Assembly (NCBI RefSeq): GCF_042453785.1 | Contig: NC_091666.1 | Span: forward strand, 25,874,501 to 25,938,500 | Origin: Malus domestica | Taxonomy: Eukaryota; Streptophyta; Magnoliopsida; Rosales; Rosaceae | Reading direction: 5' to 3' | DNA: 64,000 bases | Shown here: positions 36,470 to 47,409 of the stretch, in pieces | Layout of the letters: every line of letters begins with the position of its first letter | Position numbering within the stretch: the first letter of the stretch is position 1 | Notes under the pieces: generated by a model | Database searches by the model: none | What the model was told of the DNA's origin: nothing | The model's input: the letters and a program-made list of their open reading frames with translations, nothing else | Made by a program: the position numbers and the translations under genes

Positions 36470-37403
36470 TTATTTTGATTATTGAAATTGTCTACCGTTA
36501 ATCATTTTGGTTCTTCTGTGAAAACTATCCGTTAAATTGAGAAACCCTCTGCTTGAACTGGCGATTTCTTTAATTTAACGAAAAATTTTCACAGAATCAC
36601 ATAGCCACGAAAATGATTGAGGAGGACAATCTCAGAGATCTCAGATACCAAAGTAATGTGTTATACAAATCTCAGCTAAAAGCTTTTATGCAGAGCAAAC
36701 AGATTATCCATGATTCTGACTTCAAGTTTGGTTATTATGTGTATACAGATGACGGGATGGCTCTATTGGCACTCAAATTTTTTAACAACTTCCTTCGCAA
36801 GCAGAAGATCTTTAAAAACTCAACAATTTTATGTTTTATAAAATTTGTTACTCGCAAGGTTTTAATCGGCTTTGCAGACTTCTGCATATACCATCAAAGT
36901 CAAATGTGCAGCATAAGTTAGCAGGTTTATTAGACTTGGATTCTTTCCCTTCTCGTCCCTTCTTTTAATATAAACGATTCAAAAGAAATCTAATGATTTG
37001 AAGTTGTGTCACATGTTTAATGAGCTTTATTTTATTTATTTTTTATCGCTTTTGTTTAACAATTCTCTGTCTTCTCCACTCGGCCCCACACCACTATTTA
37101 CCCTCCTACATACCAACTACCAAGTATGGTTCACGTCTCGGGTTGATTTTGACGCTGTAGTAGAACTTGGCAGTTATCTTGAAGGTTTCAGAGCTGCTGG
37201 GAAAGTCGAAGGAAATTCTTGAATTGTATTGTCCTTCTCATCAATTTGTTCAACAACTCTCATATACGTTACACAATAAGGAGGAGATGAGAGGGAAGAT
37301 ACATAGGAGGGGAGATAATTATTCCCCTTCCTCCCTTTAATTTTCCATTCGCAGCTGAAGTTTTGTAAGGAATAACTCACAAGACCCACCCAAACGTGAG
37401 ATT

Positions 37404-38227
37404 TAGTCTCATTGAATTCATTTAGGTTTTTGAGTTTCTTCAGTTTGAGGGGTCAATATATCAACAAAAGATGCTCCTCCGAATTGAGAAAACGTGAGTT
37501 ATTTCAGCAGAAGGTTCCCGAAAACATTGAGGAGAAACCTTACATAATAAGAATTCACTAGATATTACTCGACCCTAAAGAAATAAAAAAAAATAGAAAA
37601 TACCATAAATAGTTGATATTCTTGCAAGTAATTAGGGCTTGCATCAGATATTCTACTACAAAATAAGACCAAGACATATGGATTTATAAATATAAATAGC
37701 ATGATTAAGGGTAAATTACATAGTAGCCTTTCAGGTTTGAGGTCTATTACAATTTCATACAACATCTTTAAAACATTTCACTTTCATACCTCACGTATTA
37801 TTTTATTTCAAAATAATACATCCGTTAGATTTTCCATCCATTGGTCTGTTAAATGCTGATGTGACTGCTATATTTATGCTGATGTGGTTGCCACGTGTTA
37901 AATTTATTATAATATTATAAGATTGTAGTCTCATTGAATTCATTTAGGTTTTGAGTTTCTTCAGTTTGAGGGGTTAGTATGTCAACAAAAGATGCTCCTC
38001 CACATTGAGAAAACGTGAGTTATTTCAGCAGAAGGTTCCCGAAAACATTGAGAAACCTTACATGATAAGGATTCACTAGATATCACTCGATCCTAAAGAA
38101 ATTAAAAAAAAATAGAAAATACCATAAATAGTTGATATTCTTGCAAGTAATTAGGGCTTGCATCAGATATTCTACTGCAAAATAAGACCAAGACAAATGG
38201 ATTTATAAATATAAATAGCATGATTAA
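37404..38227. repeat. Direct duplication of about 300 bp around a 218-bp spacer
   Basis: Unit 1 (37404-37708) and unit 2 (about 37927-38227) both run from AGTCTCATTGAATTCATTTAGG to AAATAGCATGATTAA and match closely. The spacer begins GGGTAAATTACA. It shares wording (TTTCATACCTCA, GTTAAATGCTGATGTG) with the ends of the TIR element at 57224-58842. Confidence 0.75.
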
Positions 38228-39311
38228 ATAGAGGAAAAAAAACATGTGGGTTAAGGTTGATGGCTAAGAGGAGAGTGCACCATCAACAACTTTTTTGCTT
38301 AAGGTCTTCCACAATATTAGACCTGAAACTTTGGGTTTACTTCTTCTAAATTAGAATCAAACTCACACAATTAACCGGAAAATTTGCGTCTTAACTCAAG
38401 AGTTTAATTGTTTAATGTAAAGTGAATAGTATCAGGATTGACTTTTTAATGTAAAAATGTAGTTTTTCATTAAAATGAACAGTACCTGGAGCTTTTCGTT
38501 AAAGTTCCCTTTATAAAATTCAATCAACCCGATCATTCCTATTGTATATCTGAAAAATCAAACTCAAATAAACCGTTGTGAAAACTACTAATTTGGACAA
38601 TCGTAATTGAATGTATACTAGTAATTAATATGAGAACATTTTTATCAATGGAAAATAAAATCCTAATTATGTCACTACTTGTGCTACCTCTTGTACACCG
38701 AAATCAATAACATAGGACATTTAACAAAATTTTCCCTCCTTTTACTTTCCTCTTTTTTTTCTCTTTATAAAAATGACAGTATTAAATGTTGACATGCTTT
38801 AATTATGACCGTTTAAATAAAAAGAGATTAGAAGAGAGATAGATTTGCATATGAGAGAATCCTACTCTTTATACGTTTGGGGACGAAACTTTCCCGAAAC
38901 CACTCATGTTTTTGGTTCTTTTTTTTTTTTCAATTTATTTAGTTGTGTTTAATAAATGGACCACTTCCAAATGGTCAATTTTGAACATATCTAAATTTGG
39001 CCAAAACACTAAACCAATTTTACTATATTAGATTAGAATATTGCTCAAAAAAGAAAAGGATCATGCTGTAAAAGCAATTGTTTGTTTTGGTCATTGGAAA
39101 CTTGAAAGGAACTATCACAGCTTAATTAATGCGTCATTTACACACCTGATGCCTTTAACTGTTTCAACACAAAAGGCTAAAAAACACAAACAAATAAGAA
39201 AAAGAAAAATATTGCCAACGGTCAAGAATAACCTACAAAAACAAAACTAGGCTCAAAATTCGAAGATAATGGAAGTGATCGTCATCGGTAGCTTCCTCCC
39301 TCTTCTCCGCC

Positions 39312-42191
39312 TCAGTTTTCACGCCTGGTCGTCGACCTTCTGCGAGGAGCAGCGGCTCCTTCCTTCTCACTCTCAGATGAAGTACCTTCCTTCTCCTTTT
39401 CGTCTTCCTTTGCGGCTGCACTGCTTGAAGCGGCAGTGGCTCCGGTGGTTTTCTTCTCAACTCTTGCCTGCACAAAGAGAAAGCAACATTTAGCAACAAG
39501 CAACATCAGTAGCTACAACTACTTCTTTTGGTCTTTTTGAGGAGCTTCAGCACTCACAGGTTTCTTTCCGCCGAAGAGTAGCTTGACAAAGACAGTGAAG
39601 ATGATCACCACAATCGCGACAAGGATGCCAACGGTGAGATTTGGTTGTTCCTCTGCCTTCTCGATGAGATCCTGCGCACCAAACAAGCTTGGATTTTAGA
39701 TTGCGTTCAGGAAAATCACCCTCGAAAGGGATAATAAACGAAAGACTTATGACTTACAACGATCTTAGGCTTGTGGGAACTCAAGAAGGGAAGATCTGCG
39801 ACTGTGTATAGGAGGTCAAATATTTTCTTCTGCAGGAAATAAAAATACGATTATCAGCAACTGTACCAAGTAACCGTCAAATAAATTCCATAAAGACAGC
39901 TGTATAGAATTGATAAGTTGCAAAGCGAAACATTTACCTGGACGGTGGCAAGGAACCCATCTGTGCCTTGAACATCTTCCTCTTCCTTCGACTTCTCTTT
40001 CTCAACTTCAAATTTTGGTTTCCAACCGGTCTCTCTGTATGTTTGTGCAACTTTCTCGTCCTTCGCTATCAAAATGTTGTCAAACAATATACCATCTTGC
40101 ATCGTCCAGATCTCAATGCCGACAGCTGCGATAGGCTCAAAGTTGGGTTTGTCAGCTTCAAAGTAGCTGGGGTTTGGAATCTCCTGAGGCTTCCAGACAC
40201 CCTTGTAACTGGGGTTATCGATAAGTGGGGCATGCCATTTTCCCTTGTAAGCTGGGTTCCTCTTCATTGGCTTCTTCCATTCACCACAACCAGGGGCGGT
40301 CACACACTTTGGGTTCTCGATCCTTGGGGCTTCCCATTCACCATCCTCCTCATCATCCCAGTCTTCTGGTTTCGTGGAATCAGGATCATCTATCTCCTCA
40401 GGCTCATCATCCAACCATCCTTCAGGTTTTTCTGCTTCTTCATCTACAATTTCCATTGGGGCATCCTCATCCCAGTCCTCTGGCTTTACAGCATTTGGGT
40501 CTTGAATCTTGGCTCTCTCATCCCAATCCTCAGGCTTCTTATCCTCTGGATCAGGGATTGTCTTGGTAGGAATAAGAGGTGGCATGAAATCATCAGCCGA
40601 TAGGAAATTCGCCTTCTTCTTCTCTTCCCCATCAACCAGAATTACCAACTCGTTATTGGGTTTAAGAATGGCAGTGTACACATGAGTAAGTTTGTCAACT
40701 GGAACAGAGGGTGGAGTCGTCAAATGGTGTTCAACGTACTCTCCGCTCTTGGGGTTCTTGTGCTTGAAAATGAAGTGAACCTTGTTTGTGAGCCCACATT
40801 TGTCAGGTCCAAACATGATCGAATAAGGAGACTCATTGTCAAATATCTTAGGTTCCCAACCAGCCTCCTGAGGTCGAAGGTATTTCAGATAGGCACCACC
40901 ACATTCAAGCCCGTTCTGGAGACGAGTCTCAAATTGGAGGACAATAGTTCCATCATTCAGACTCTCAGGCTTCTCAAGCTCCTTCACTATTGCGTACTTC
41001 TTGGCAGGCTCACTCACAAGAAGTCCGTAATCCTCATGTCCCTCGCTCTTTGAGTGACTCCACACACCTAAACCCAGATTAGACATCACCATAAGTTTGC
41101 AACTCAAAATACAGCAAGAAATGCACCCAAATCATGATCGACGAGCCAAAATTTATAAATTAGATAAGCAAGGGACATAAAATTCTTTATTTCTGTTATG
41201 ATTCCAGGCCACTATGATTCACAAAAACTATACGATGCCCCAAGAACAAGACCCAAGCACACAATGAATATTTCGATTAAAACATACAGACCCATCACTG
41301 CTAACTATCTCATTATAAATCTAGAGGAATCAAAAGGTGCAATTTTCGCTTCAAAACATTTGTATTGTTGTTTAACTCCACTTAAATCTATTAGCTTAAC
41401 AGTTTACAATACAACATTCTAAACTACCATAACCTACAGAGGGAGGGGGGTTCAAGCTCGAGTGCAAGGGGAACTCAGACACAAGTGCAAAGCGGCCACG
41501 GCATTGCACACAATGAATAATTCCATTAAAACAGACTCATCACTGAATACATCTAGAGGAATCAAATGGTGCAATTTTCGCATCGAAACATTTGTATCGT
41601 TGTTTAACTCCACTCAAATCTATTAGCTTAACAGTCTACAAAACAACATTCTAAACTACCATAATCTAAGGGGGAGGGTGATCCGACATCAGGTGCAAGG
41701 GGAACTCAAACACGAATGCAAAGCGGCAAAAGGCACACTGCCCTGGTCAACTGACATAACCCACATCTACGTTAACGCAATTATTCAAGTTCAACATACA
41801 TGGAAACCATTAATATCATTCAGATCGATGGATCGATCATACACCGATCCAATAACTACAAACAAATACAAACATTCACACATATAAGATATCATCTTTT
41901 TTCTCTTAAATTAGAAAGAGAGAAAGAACGGACCTTGGTACTCTTCTTTGCTAGAAACGATCCATCGGCCTTCGAATGTGTCATCAAACGAATCGTAAAA
42001 TACCTAAATTCACAAATGAATCGAAAATGGTAAGAACTTGGGATTCAAATCTGAGATTGAAAGCATGAAATTGCAATTACAAATGAGACGATTCGAATTA
42101 CCGTATCGTCGGAAGCAGATAGCTGCTGAAATGCAAAGCAAGCTACCAGCATCAGCAGCACCGGAAGAACACCACCGCGAACCCTAACCAT
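39312..42191 (-). CDS. CNX: Calnexin (6 exons, 543 aa)
   Basis: Minus-strand exons: 42191-42102, 42003-41934, 41067-39938, 39829-39758, 39671-39558, 39467-39312. They join in frame to 544 codons. The N-terminus [20 protein letters not shown] is a signal peptide. The lumenal lectin domain ([28 protein letters not shown]) is followed by the P-domain with KPEDWDE-type repeats and then [21 protein letters not shown] repeats. One membrane segment ([22 protein letters not shown], exon 5) leads to a cytosolic acidic tail ending [10 protein letters not shown]. Calnexin binds monoglucosylated glycoproteins in the ER and aids folding. It is intact. Intron 2 (866 bp) holds a tandem duplication. An ER-stress element lies upstream. 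Confidence 0.97.
41257..41734. repeat. Tandem duplication in calnexin intron 2
   Basis: Two units of about 235-245 bp (41257-41503 and 41504-41734) each contain CACACAATGAATA, ACATTTGTAT, TTTAACTCCACT and CAACATTCTAAACTACCATAA, and end with GTGCAAGGGGAACTCA plus GCAAAGCGGC. They are somewhat diverged. No coding role is seen. Confidence 0.75.
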
Positions 42192-42292
42192 CTTTCTCTC
42201 TCTAAAACTCTCTTTCTCCTCTGTATCTCTCTCTCTCTCGTCGAAGTTCTTAGACAAGTCCGCCCTCTCTGGGAAAGAGTTCTGAGACTTGT

Positions 42293-42300
42293 ACATATAG
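42293..42300 (-). promoter_or_regulatory. Possible TATA box of calnexin
   Basis: A CTATATG-type sequence (minus strand) lies about 100 bp upstream of the start codon. It is weak support for the core promoter. Confidence 0.4.
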
Positions 42301-42332
42301 ATCTGCACAACACTGCCTTCGACTTGCTTCGG

Positions 42333-42384
42333 CCAATCAGATCACGTGCCACGTTCAATGGACCAATGAGATCCCGCCACGTCA
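42333..42384 (-). promoter_or_regulatory. ER-stress promoter cluster: ERSE, UPRE and G-box upstream of calnexin
   Basis: On the + strand CCAAT-N9-CCACG is exact at 42363-42381, the canonical ERSE bound by NF-Y with a stress bZIP factor. On the minus strand, the gene's direction, TGACGTGG (42377-42384) overlaps it and matches the UPRE consensus. A second CCAAT (42333-42337) with CCACG 11 bases later and a CACGTG G-box (42343-42348) lie just beside it. The cluster is about 140-195 bp upstream of the calnexin ATG. This fits induction of calnexin by the unfolded protein response. Confidence 0.8.
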
Positions 42385-43011
42385 AAAACTTGACGCATCG
42401 TTGCGTCCCTTGCGAGTTTCGACCAACCTTTCGGTTCTGTTCTTTCTCGTGACTGGGCCGGGTCAAAAGTCCAGATGAGTGTTGACCCGACTAATTTGAA
42501 AATTCTCTGTTCTTTTTTGGTTTTATTGTACGATGAAATTTCACTATTGCTTTTTTAGGTCTCTATCTTTTAAAGAGTTTGGACGTCTTTTGATTTTGAG
42601 AAGATAAATATTAATATATTAAAAATTACGTAATGCATGAATATTTTTGTTTGAAGTGATAATATGGTAATTAATTAGGGTAATAATACGAGTAATGTTT
42701 TTTTTATTAAAACAATTGTAAGAGATTCAAGATCATTTTCTTTTTGTTTATCAATAAAAATCAAATAGATTGCATTTTTCAACTATTTTAACTAATCATA
42801 TGATTTGATAATTACATGTAAATGATTGCTCATTATAATAATTGATGTAATAAGTAGCATCTAGCCATGTAATGTGGCCAATTTATAATTTTAAATTCAG
42901 CTCGATAAAATCTCCTAATAAGTAGACATAGTAAAGATAAGGAACATCAAATATGAACACAAGGTGACTTGCTTCTCTAAAAAGCACTTGCTCTTATAAG
43001 CGCTTTATCAC
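42385..43011. other. Intergenic region between calnexin and the first PPR gene
   Basis: AT-rich, divergent promoter space (calnexin leaves to the left, PPR to the right). I see no repeat or RNA gene in it. Confidence 0.5.
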
Positions 43012-44886
43012 TTGCTTCGCTCACTCGGTAGTATTCGTTTGTTTTGTTTGGTTAGTGGCGGGCAACGAACCTGCAATGCCGCAATGTCACTTCGAATCCT
43101 CGCACCAAAACCAAAACTAAAACGGCCGTCTCTGTTAGAAATTTGCAACGGAGACCTCGACCCCAGACAGTTCTACCAACTCCTCTCCCACGCCGTTACT
43201 TCCGGCGTCTTCGCCACCGACTCCGTCGTCTCCAGCAGGCTCCTCCTCCGCTCCCTCTCCCGCCGCCACCTCGAATTTTCCCGCGCCATCTTCTCCCAGA
43301 TTCAAAACCCAAATATCTTCGCCTGCAACTTCATCTTCAAGGCCTTCTCCCACAGCTCCTCCCCGCAAGAAGCGGTCTTTCACTACAATCTCGTGCGACG
43401 TCGTTTTCCCCATGTGCTGCCGGATAACTACTCCTTCCCTTTCCTCTTCAAAGCATGCGGTCGTCTCAGTCTTCCCCACAAAGGCCAAGAGCTTCACTGT
43501 TTGGCCATGGCGCTAGGGCTCGAAACCGACGTCTTCGTTCAAAACGGCCTCGTTTCGATGTACTCCGCGTGTGGAATGCTTCACTGTGCCCGTAAAGTCT
43601 TCGACTTGCTTCCTGTTTCGGTTCGCGACGTGGTGTCTTGGAACAGCATTGTTTCTGGGTATGTCCAAAGCAATCGGAACTGGGACGCACTCCAGATGTT
43701 CGACGAAATGCTTGCATTTACAAGGCCCGATAATGTGACGTTGGTCAGTGCTCTCACTGCTTGTGGGAAGATGCGTTGTCTTCATTTGGGGAGGCAAATT
43801 CATGGGTTAGTGTTGGCAAGTGGGTTTGCTTTGGACGTCTTCTTGGGTTCGTCTTTGATTGACATGTATGCGAAATGTGGGCGCATGGATGATGCTCGAA
43901 AGGTTTTCGATAGAATTAGGAACAAAAATGTGGTGTGTTGGACTTCTATGATCGCTGGTTATACTCAGTCACGTTTGTTCAAGGATGCGATTGAATTGTT
44001 TAGGGAAATGCAATTAGATGGAGTTGAAGCAGACGCAGTAATGGTTGCTTGTGTGATATCAGCGTGCGGGCGTTCGGGTGCATTAGGCCATGGAAGATGG
44101 GTGCATACATACTGCGAAAGAATCGGCTTTTACACCAACATCTCCGTGAAGAATGCCTTGATTGACATGTATTCAAAGTGCGGAGACATTAAACGGGCTC
44201 TTGAAATTTTCCATGACATGAGCAACAGAGATGTATTTACATGGACTGCCATGATAACTGGTCTTGCTATGAACGGGGACTCTGTCGGAGCACTGGAAGT
44301 GTTTTCACAAATGGAAGCGAGTGATGTCAGGCCGAACGAGGTCTCATTCCTCGGCATCTTGTCAGCATGCGGTCATGGCGGGTTTGTGGATAAAGGTTTT
44401 CATTATTTCAGAGCCATGGCTGGAATATATAACCTCACTCCTCGCATTGAACACTACGGATGCATGGTGGATCTTCTTGGTCGAGCTAATCTGTTAAATG
44501 AAGCAGAGAAGTTCATCGGAGCTATGCCAATCCAACCTGATGTGGTTATATGGCGATCTCTGCTTTTTGCATGTAGGACTTATGGAAACATAGAATTGGC
44601 AGAGTTTGTAGCCAAAAAGATCGAGGAATTAGAACCAAGAAAGTTTGAGTCTCGCGTTTTGTTATCGAATCTATATGCTTCGGCATCAAGGTGGCATGAA
44701 GTGAGCACGATGAGGAAGGCTACGCCTCTTCAGGGTGCCCAGAAGCAGCCGGGTTGCTCTCTTATAGAAGTAGACGGTCTTGTTCATGAATTCATTGTCG
44801 CAGATTGTTCACATTGTCAAATTGATTCGATATACGAGACGCTTAGAGGAATGAACAAAGTCATACGATCAGAAAGATTTGATTAG
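43012..44886 (+). CDS. PPR protein, PLS class with E domain (intronless, 624 aa)
   Basis: The single exon codes many 31-36-residue PPR units. Examples are NPNIFACNFIFKAF, DVFVQNGLVSMYSACG, DVVSWNSIVSGYVQS, DVFLGSSLIDMYAKCG, NVVCWTSMIAGYTQS, ISVKNALIDMYSKCG and DVFTWTAMITGLAMNG. The C-terminus is an E-type region (PDVVIWRSLLFACRTYGN, then GCSLIEVDGLVHEFIV) without a DYW domain. The first 30-40 residues are Arg/Ser-rich and acid-free, as in an organelle targeting peptide. Met25 (43084) is an alternative start. E-class PPR proteins bind organelle RNA, usually for C-to-U editing together with DYW partners. The RNA target is unknown. Confidence 0.93.
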   Translation: MLRSLGSIRLFCLVSGGQRTCNAAMSLRILAPKPKLKRPSLLEICNGDLDPRQFYQLLSHAVTSGVFATDSVVSSRLLLRSLSRRHLEFSRAIFSQIQNPNIFACNFIFKAFSHSSSPQEAVFHYNLVRRRFPHVLPDNYSFPFLFKACGRLSLPHKGQELHCLAMALGLETDVFVQNGLVSMYSACGMLHCARKVFDLLPVSVRDVVSWNSIVSGYVQSNRNWDALQMFDEMLAFTRPDNVTLVSALTACGKMRCLHLGRQIHGLVLASGFALDVFLGSSLIDMYAKCGRMDDARKVFDRIRNKNVVCWTSMIAGYTQSRLFKDAIELFREMQLDGVEADAVMVACVISACGRSGALGHGRWVHTYCERIGFYTNISVKNALIDMYSKCGDIKRALEIFHDMSNRDVFTWTAMITGLAMNGDSVGALEVFSQMEASDVRPNEVSFLGILSACGHGGFVDKGFHYFRAMAGIYNLTPRIEHYGCMVDLLGRANLLNEAEKFIGAMPIQPDVVIWRSLLFACRTYGNIELAEFVAKKIEELEPRKFESRVLLSNLYASASRWHEVSTMRKATPLQGAQKQPGCSLIEVDGLVHEFIVADCSHCQIDSIYETLRGMNKVIRSERFD

Positions 44887-45428
44887 GGAGTTTGGATGGT
44901 GCACAATTCTTATTGGAAAGTTGGCAACCGAACAGAAAGATTTGAGGTATTGATGATTAGTTCAAGGTAGATGACAGTGCCAAGAATGGCGGTAGTTGCT
45001 CGAATGCGAATTCCACTGTGTAATCCAGGATCATTAGGGAAAGAAGTAAGGGTTGCCTACTAAAGATTTGATGGCTGAGAGGCGCCGCCGGAAGAAGATC
45101 AACGACCACGATGGGATTAAAACCCTGGGATAAGGTTCATGGGTGTTCAAATTCACCACTTGAGATAACCTCAAGGGTAACTTACCAGTAAGTTACAGTT
45201 GAATTTACCAGTAAAGATGGGCTTAACCTCACAATGAGCTAGTGTGATTTAAAAATTCACCTTTAGTGAGAATCGAGACCTCTCACTTACAAGTGAAAAA
45301 AAATATCACTAGACCGTAGTATTAAGTGGGTGGCTCCCATAAGTTGTAGTTGAAATTGCATTATTGCGCACTAAATACAGTTGTAAGATTGCTTTACATT
45401 AGAATTTGATACTCTAAAATTCCGTTTG
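44887..45428. other. 3' UTR of the PPR gene and spacer up to the copia element
   Basis: No gene is seen. The last five bases GTTTG (45424-45428) are the left target duplication of the copia element. Confidence 0.55.
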
Positions 45429-45791
45429 TGTTGTAAATAGTGGGTATGTATGCCCACATGCATATAGTAAGCCTTTCACTTTGTAGCTTGTGATTTGCTT
45501 CTATAAAGGCAAGTCTTATGGAACACACAAAAAAAAAAAAGGAGATGAATGTGAGTGAGGGACTCACGGGAGAGAGAGGAAGGAAAAGAAAGAAGGAAAA
45601 GAGAGGAAGGAAGAGGAAGAGGAGAAGAGATAATAGAGGGAGTTTTTTTTATACTCTTATTATTTCAGATTATAATGAAAGCATCATTGCTGCCCCGATG
45701 ACGTACTCTAGTCACACTGACTGTAGAGGAACCTCGTAAATTTTGTATCTTGTTTATTTATTCTATTGGACACATCGTCGATTTTATAACA
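45429..45791 (+). repeat. 5' LTR of the copia element (363 bp)
   Basis: It contains CTATAAAGGC (possible promoter box, about 45501) and a purine-rich GGAAGGAAAAGAAAG tract. It is similar to the 3' LTR but has several indels and substitutions, so the insertion is old. Confidence 0.88.
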
Positions 45792-45806
45792 CGTTATCAT
45801 CACGAG
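45792..45806 (+). other. Candidate primer binding site of the copia element
   Basis: CGTTATCATCACGAG follows the LTR directly and lacks the usual TGG start. It resembles the complement of a tRNA anticodon arm (tRNA-Ile type) rather than a tRNA 3' end. That would be half-tRNA priming, as known for Drosophila copia. Inference only. Confidence 0.35.
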
Positions 45807-46559
45807 AAGCTCTCGTGTCAGTGGAAAGCACAACGCCACAAATCATGTTCACCTCTGTCGCCTGAAATCTCACAGATAAGAAAATCTTTTCATTTCATCT
45901 TAAAATCTTTGTACTACTGATTTTCTTGAAGCAAATATATATATTGTTGTATGACTGTATATCATCCTTTGCAGAAGCAAAAGAGTACAAACTCAAAAAA
46001 TTCGTAGAGAATCTAACAACCATGTAAACAGCCTCAGAACTCCAACGTGCAAACATCGGATTGAAATACTTTCTTCTTGAAAGTTGTTCATCCACTCAGT
46101 ATCTACAACATATCAAAATTTCAGAAAACTTTAACGGTGCGATCGTCGCAGATGTCTGAAATACCAAACCAGTTTCCAATTTCCACAGAAAACTGGACAA
46201 CCACCTTATGAGTACCACAACTCCATTTCTGTAGTTCAAATCAAAATTGTTTCTTCACAAAAGTTGTTTGGTATCCTCTTATCCATATCATACTAAAATT
46301 TGAACTAAATCTAACGGTTTGATCTTCTCATAAGTTGCAGACGCTCTTGACTCAACTTATGAGAACCGTTTCGACTTTTTCGAAACTCACCGGAGGAGGA
46401 ACACCAATTGGAACTTATTGTTATTATTATTTACTGAGTAACCAAAATGACTTCAGAACTGTGAAATAAAAATAAAAATAAAAGGAATCAAACAAAAGAA
46501 GTGGCAGACCAAGAAAATGAAAAAGCAAAAGATGAGAACTTAATCATTGCATTTTCTGT

Positions 46560-46910
46560 TTTGGCACATTTATGTGAATAGTGTTGGATTAAAGCCCATG
46601 TCACAAGTTCTATTTATTTAAAGCAATTTATTTACAATGGGTAGAATTATTACCCTTTGCTTTAAAGCTTTGATATTTATGAGAATGGTGTTGAATCAAA
46701 ACCCTTGTCACAAGTTTTATTTACTTTAAAGTAATTTATTTACCATGGAAGGTTTTACCGCCTACTGCTTTAAGTTTTGATTTATGTGAATGGTGCTTAA
46801 TTAAAGTCATTGTCACAAGCTTTATTTACTTAAATGCAATTGATCCATTATGGCTGGAATTACCGCCTATTGCTTTAATTTATTTATTGTACTTATCTTT
46901 TGTTACGATG
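46560..46910 (+). repeat. Three tandem units of about 110 bp in the copia leader
   Basis: Each unit has GTGTTGGATTAAAGCC-like sequence, TTGTCACAAG, TTTATTTACTTAAAG, CAATTTATTTACNATGG and TACCGCCTA-TGCTTTAA. The units start near 46575, 46690 and 46790. They lie where gag would be expected in an intact element. No protein is encoded. Confidence 0.7.
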
Positions 46911-47129
46911 AGTATATACAGGACTTGAAGTTCCTTGATCAGATCAGAACCTACAGTTTCTTAATCCTCAACATATAAAAATGATTGGACCTGAAGTTCC
47001 ATCATGCAAAAAGATCGGGCATGAAGTCCCTTGATCGTCAAGATCAAGACATGAAATTCCTTAATGAGTACCTTAAGTTTGAAGAGTCGAAGTGCCATAA
47101 CTTAATTGTAATAAAAGCCATAAGAGTCT

Positions 47130-47409
47130 CAGTCTACAGACTATTAAATAAGGACCAGAAGTTCCTTATGTCCATACTCAAAATGGTTTAGCAGAAGCCT
47201 TTATTAAGCGGATGAAATTGATTACTCGCGCTCTGCACATGAAAACAAAATTGCCAGTTTTTACATGGGTACATGCTATTTTACATAATTCACTATTAAG
47301 TTCGGTTGAAACTAGTTACCAAAAATTGATATTTCTCAGTACAACTCGTATTTAGGCACCAGCCAAACATTATACATTTACGAGTTTTTGGAGGTTGAGT
47401 TGCGCCGGC
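47130..47409 (+). pseudogene. Integrase remnant of the copia element (N-terminal piece)
   Basis: The pieces PYVHTQNGLAEAFIKRMKLI and HAILHNSLLS, then PNIIHLRVFGG, are copia integrase motifs. A stop follows in VFGG-TGA-VAP. The frame then meets unrelated sequence near 47410. Confidence 0.75.

Larger units (their letters stand above)
35948..39311. other. Tudor-SN 3' UTR and intergenic region with repeats
   Basis: After the TGA there are about 200 bp of likely 3' UTR. The rest is AT-rich and contains a MITE (36317-36469), a 300-bp direct duplication (37404-38227) and scattered short repeats. A small frame at 36613-36921 has no support. A calnexin 3' UTR probably occupies the last 100-200 bp before 39312. 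Confidence 0.5.

Noticed and set aside
36613..36921. 102-aa frame downstream of Tudor-SN
   Set aside because: AT-rich composition, no recognisable motif, surrounded by MITE-rich intergenic sequence.
40225..41053. Frames of 114-211 aa on the + strand (39968-40603, 40225-40569, 40682-41053)
   Set aside because: They are shadows of calnexin exon 3 on the minus strand.
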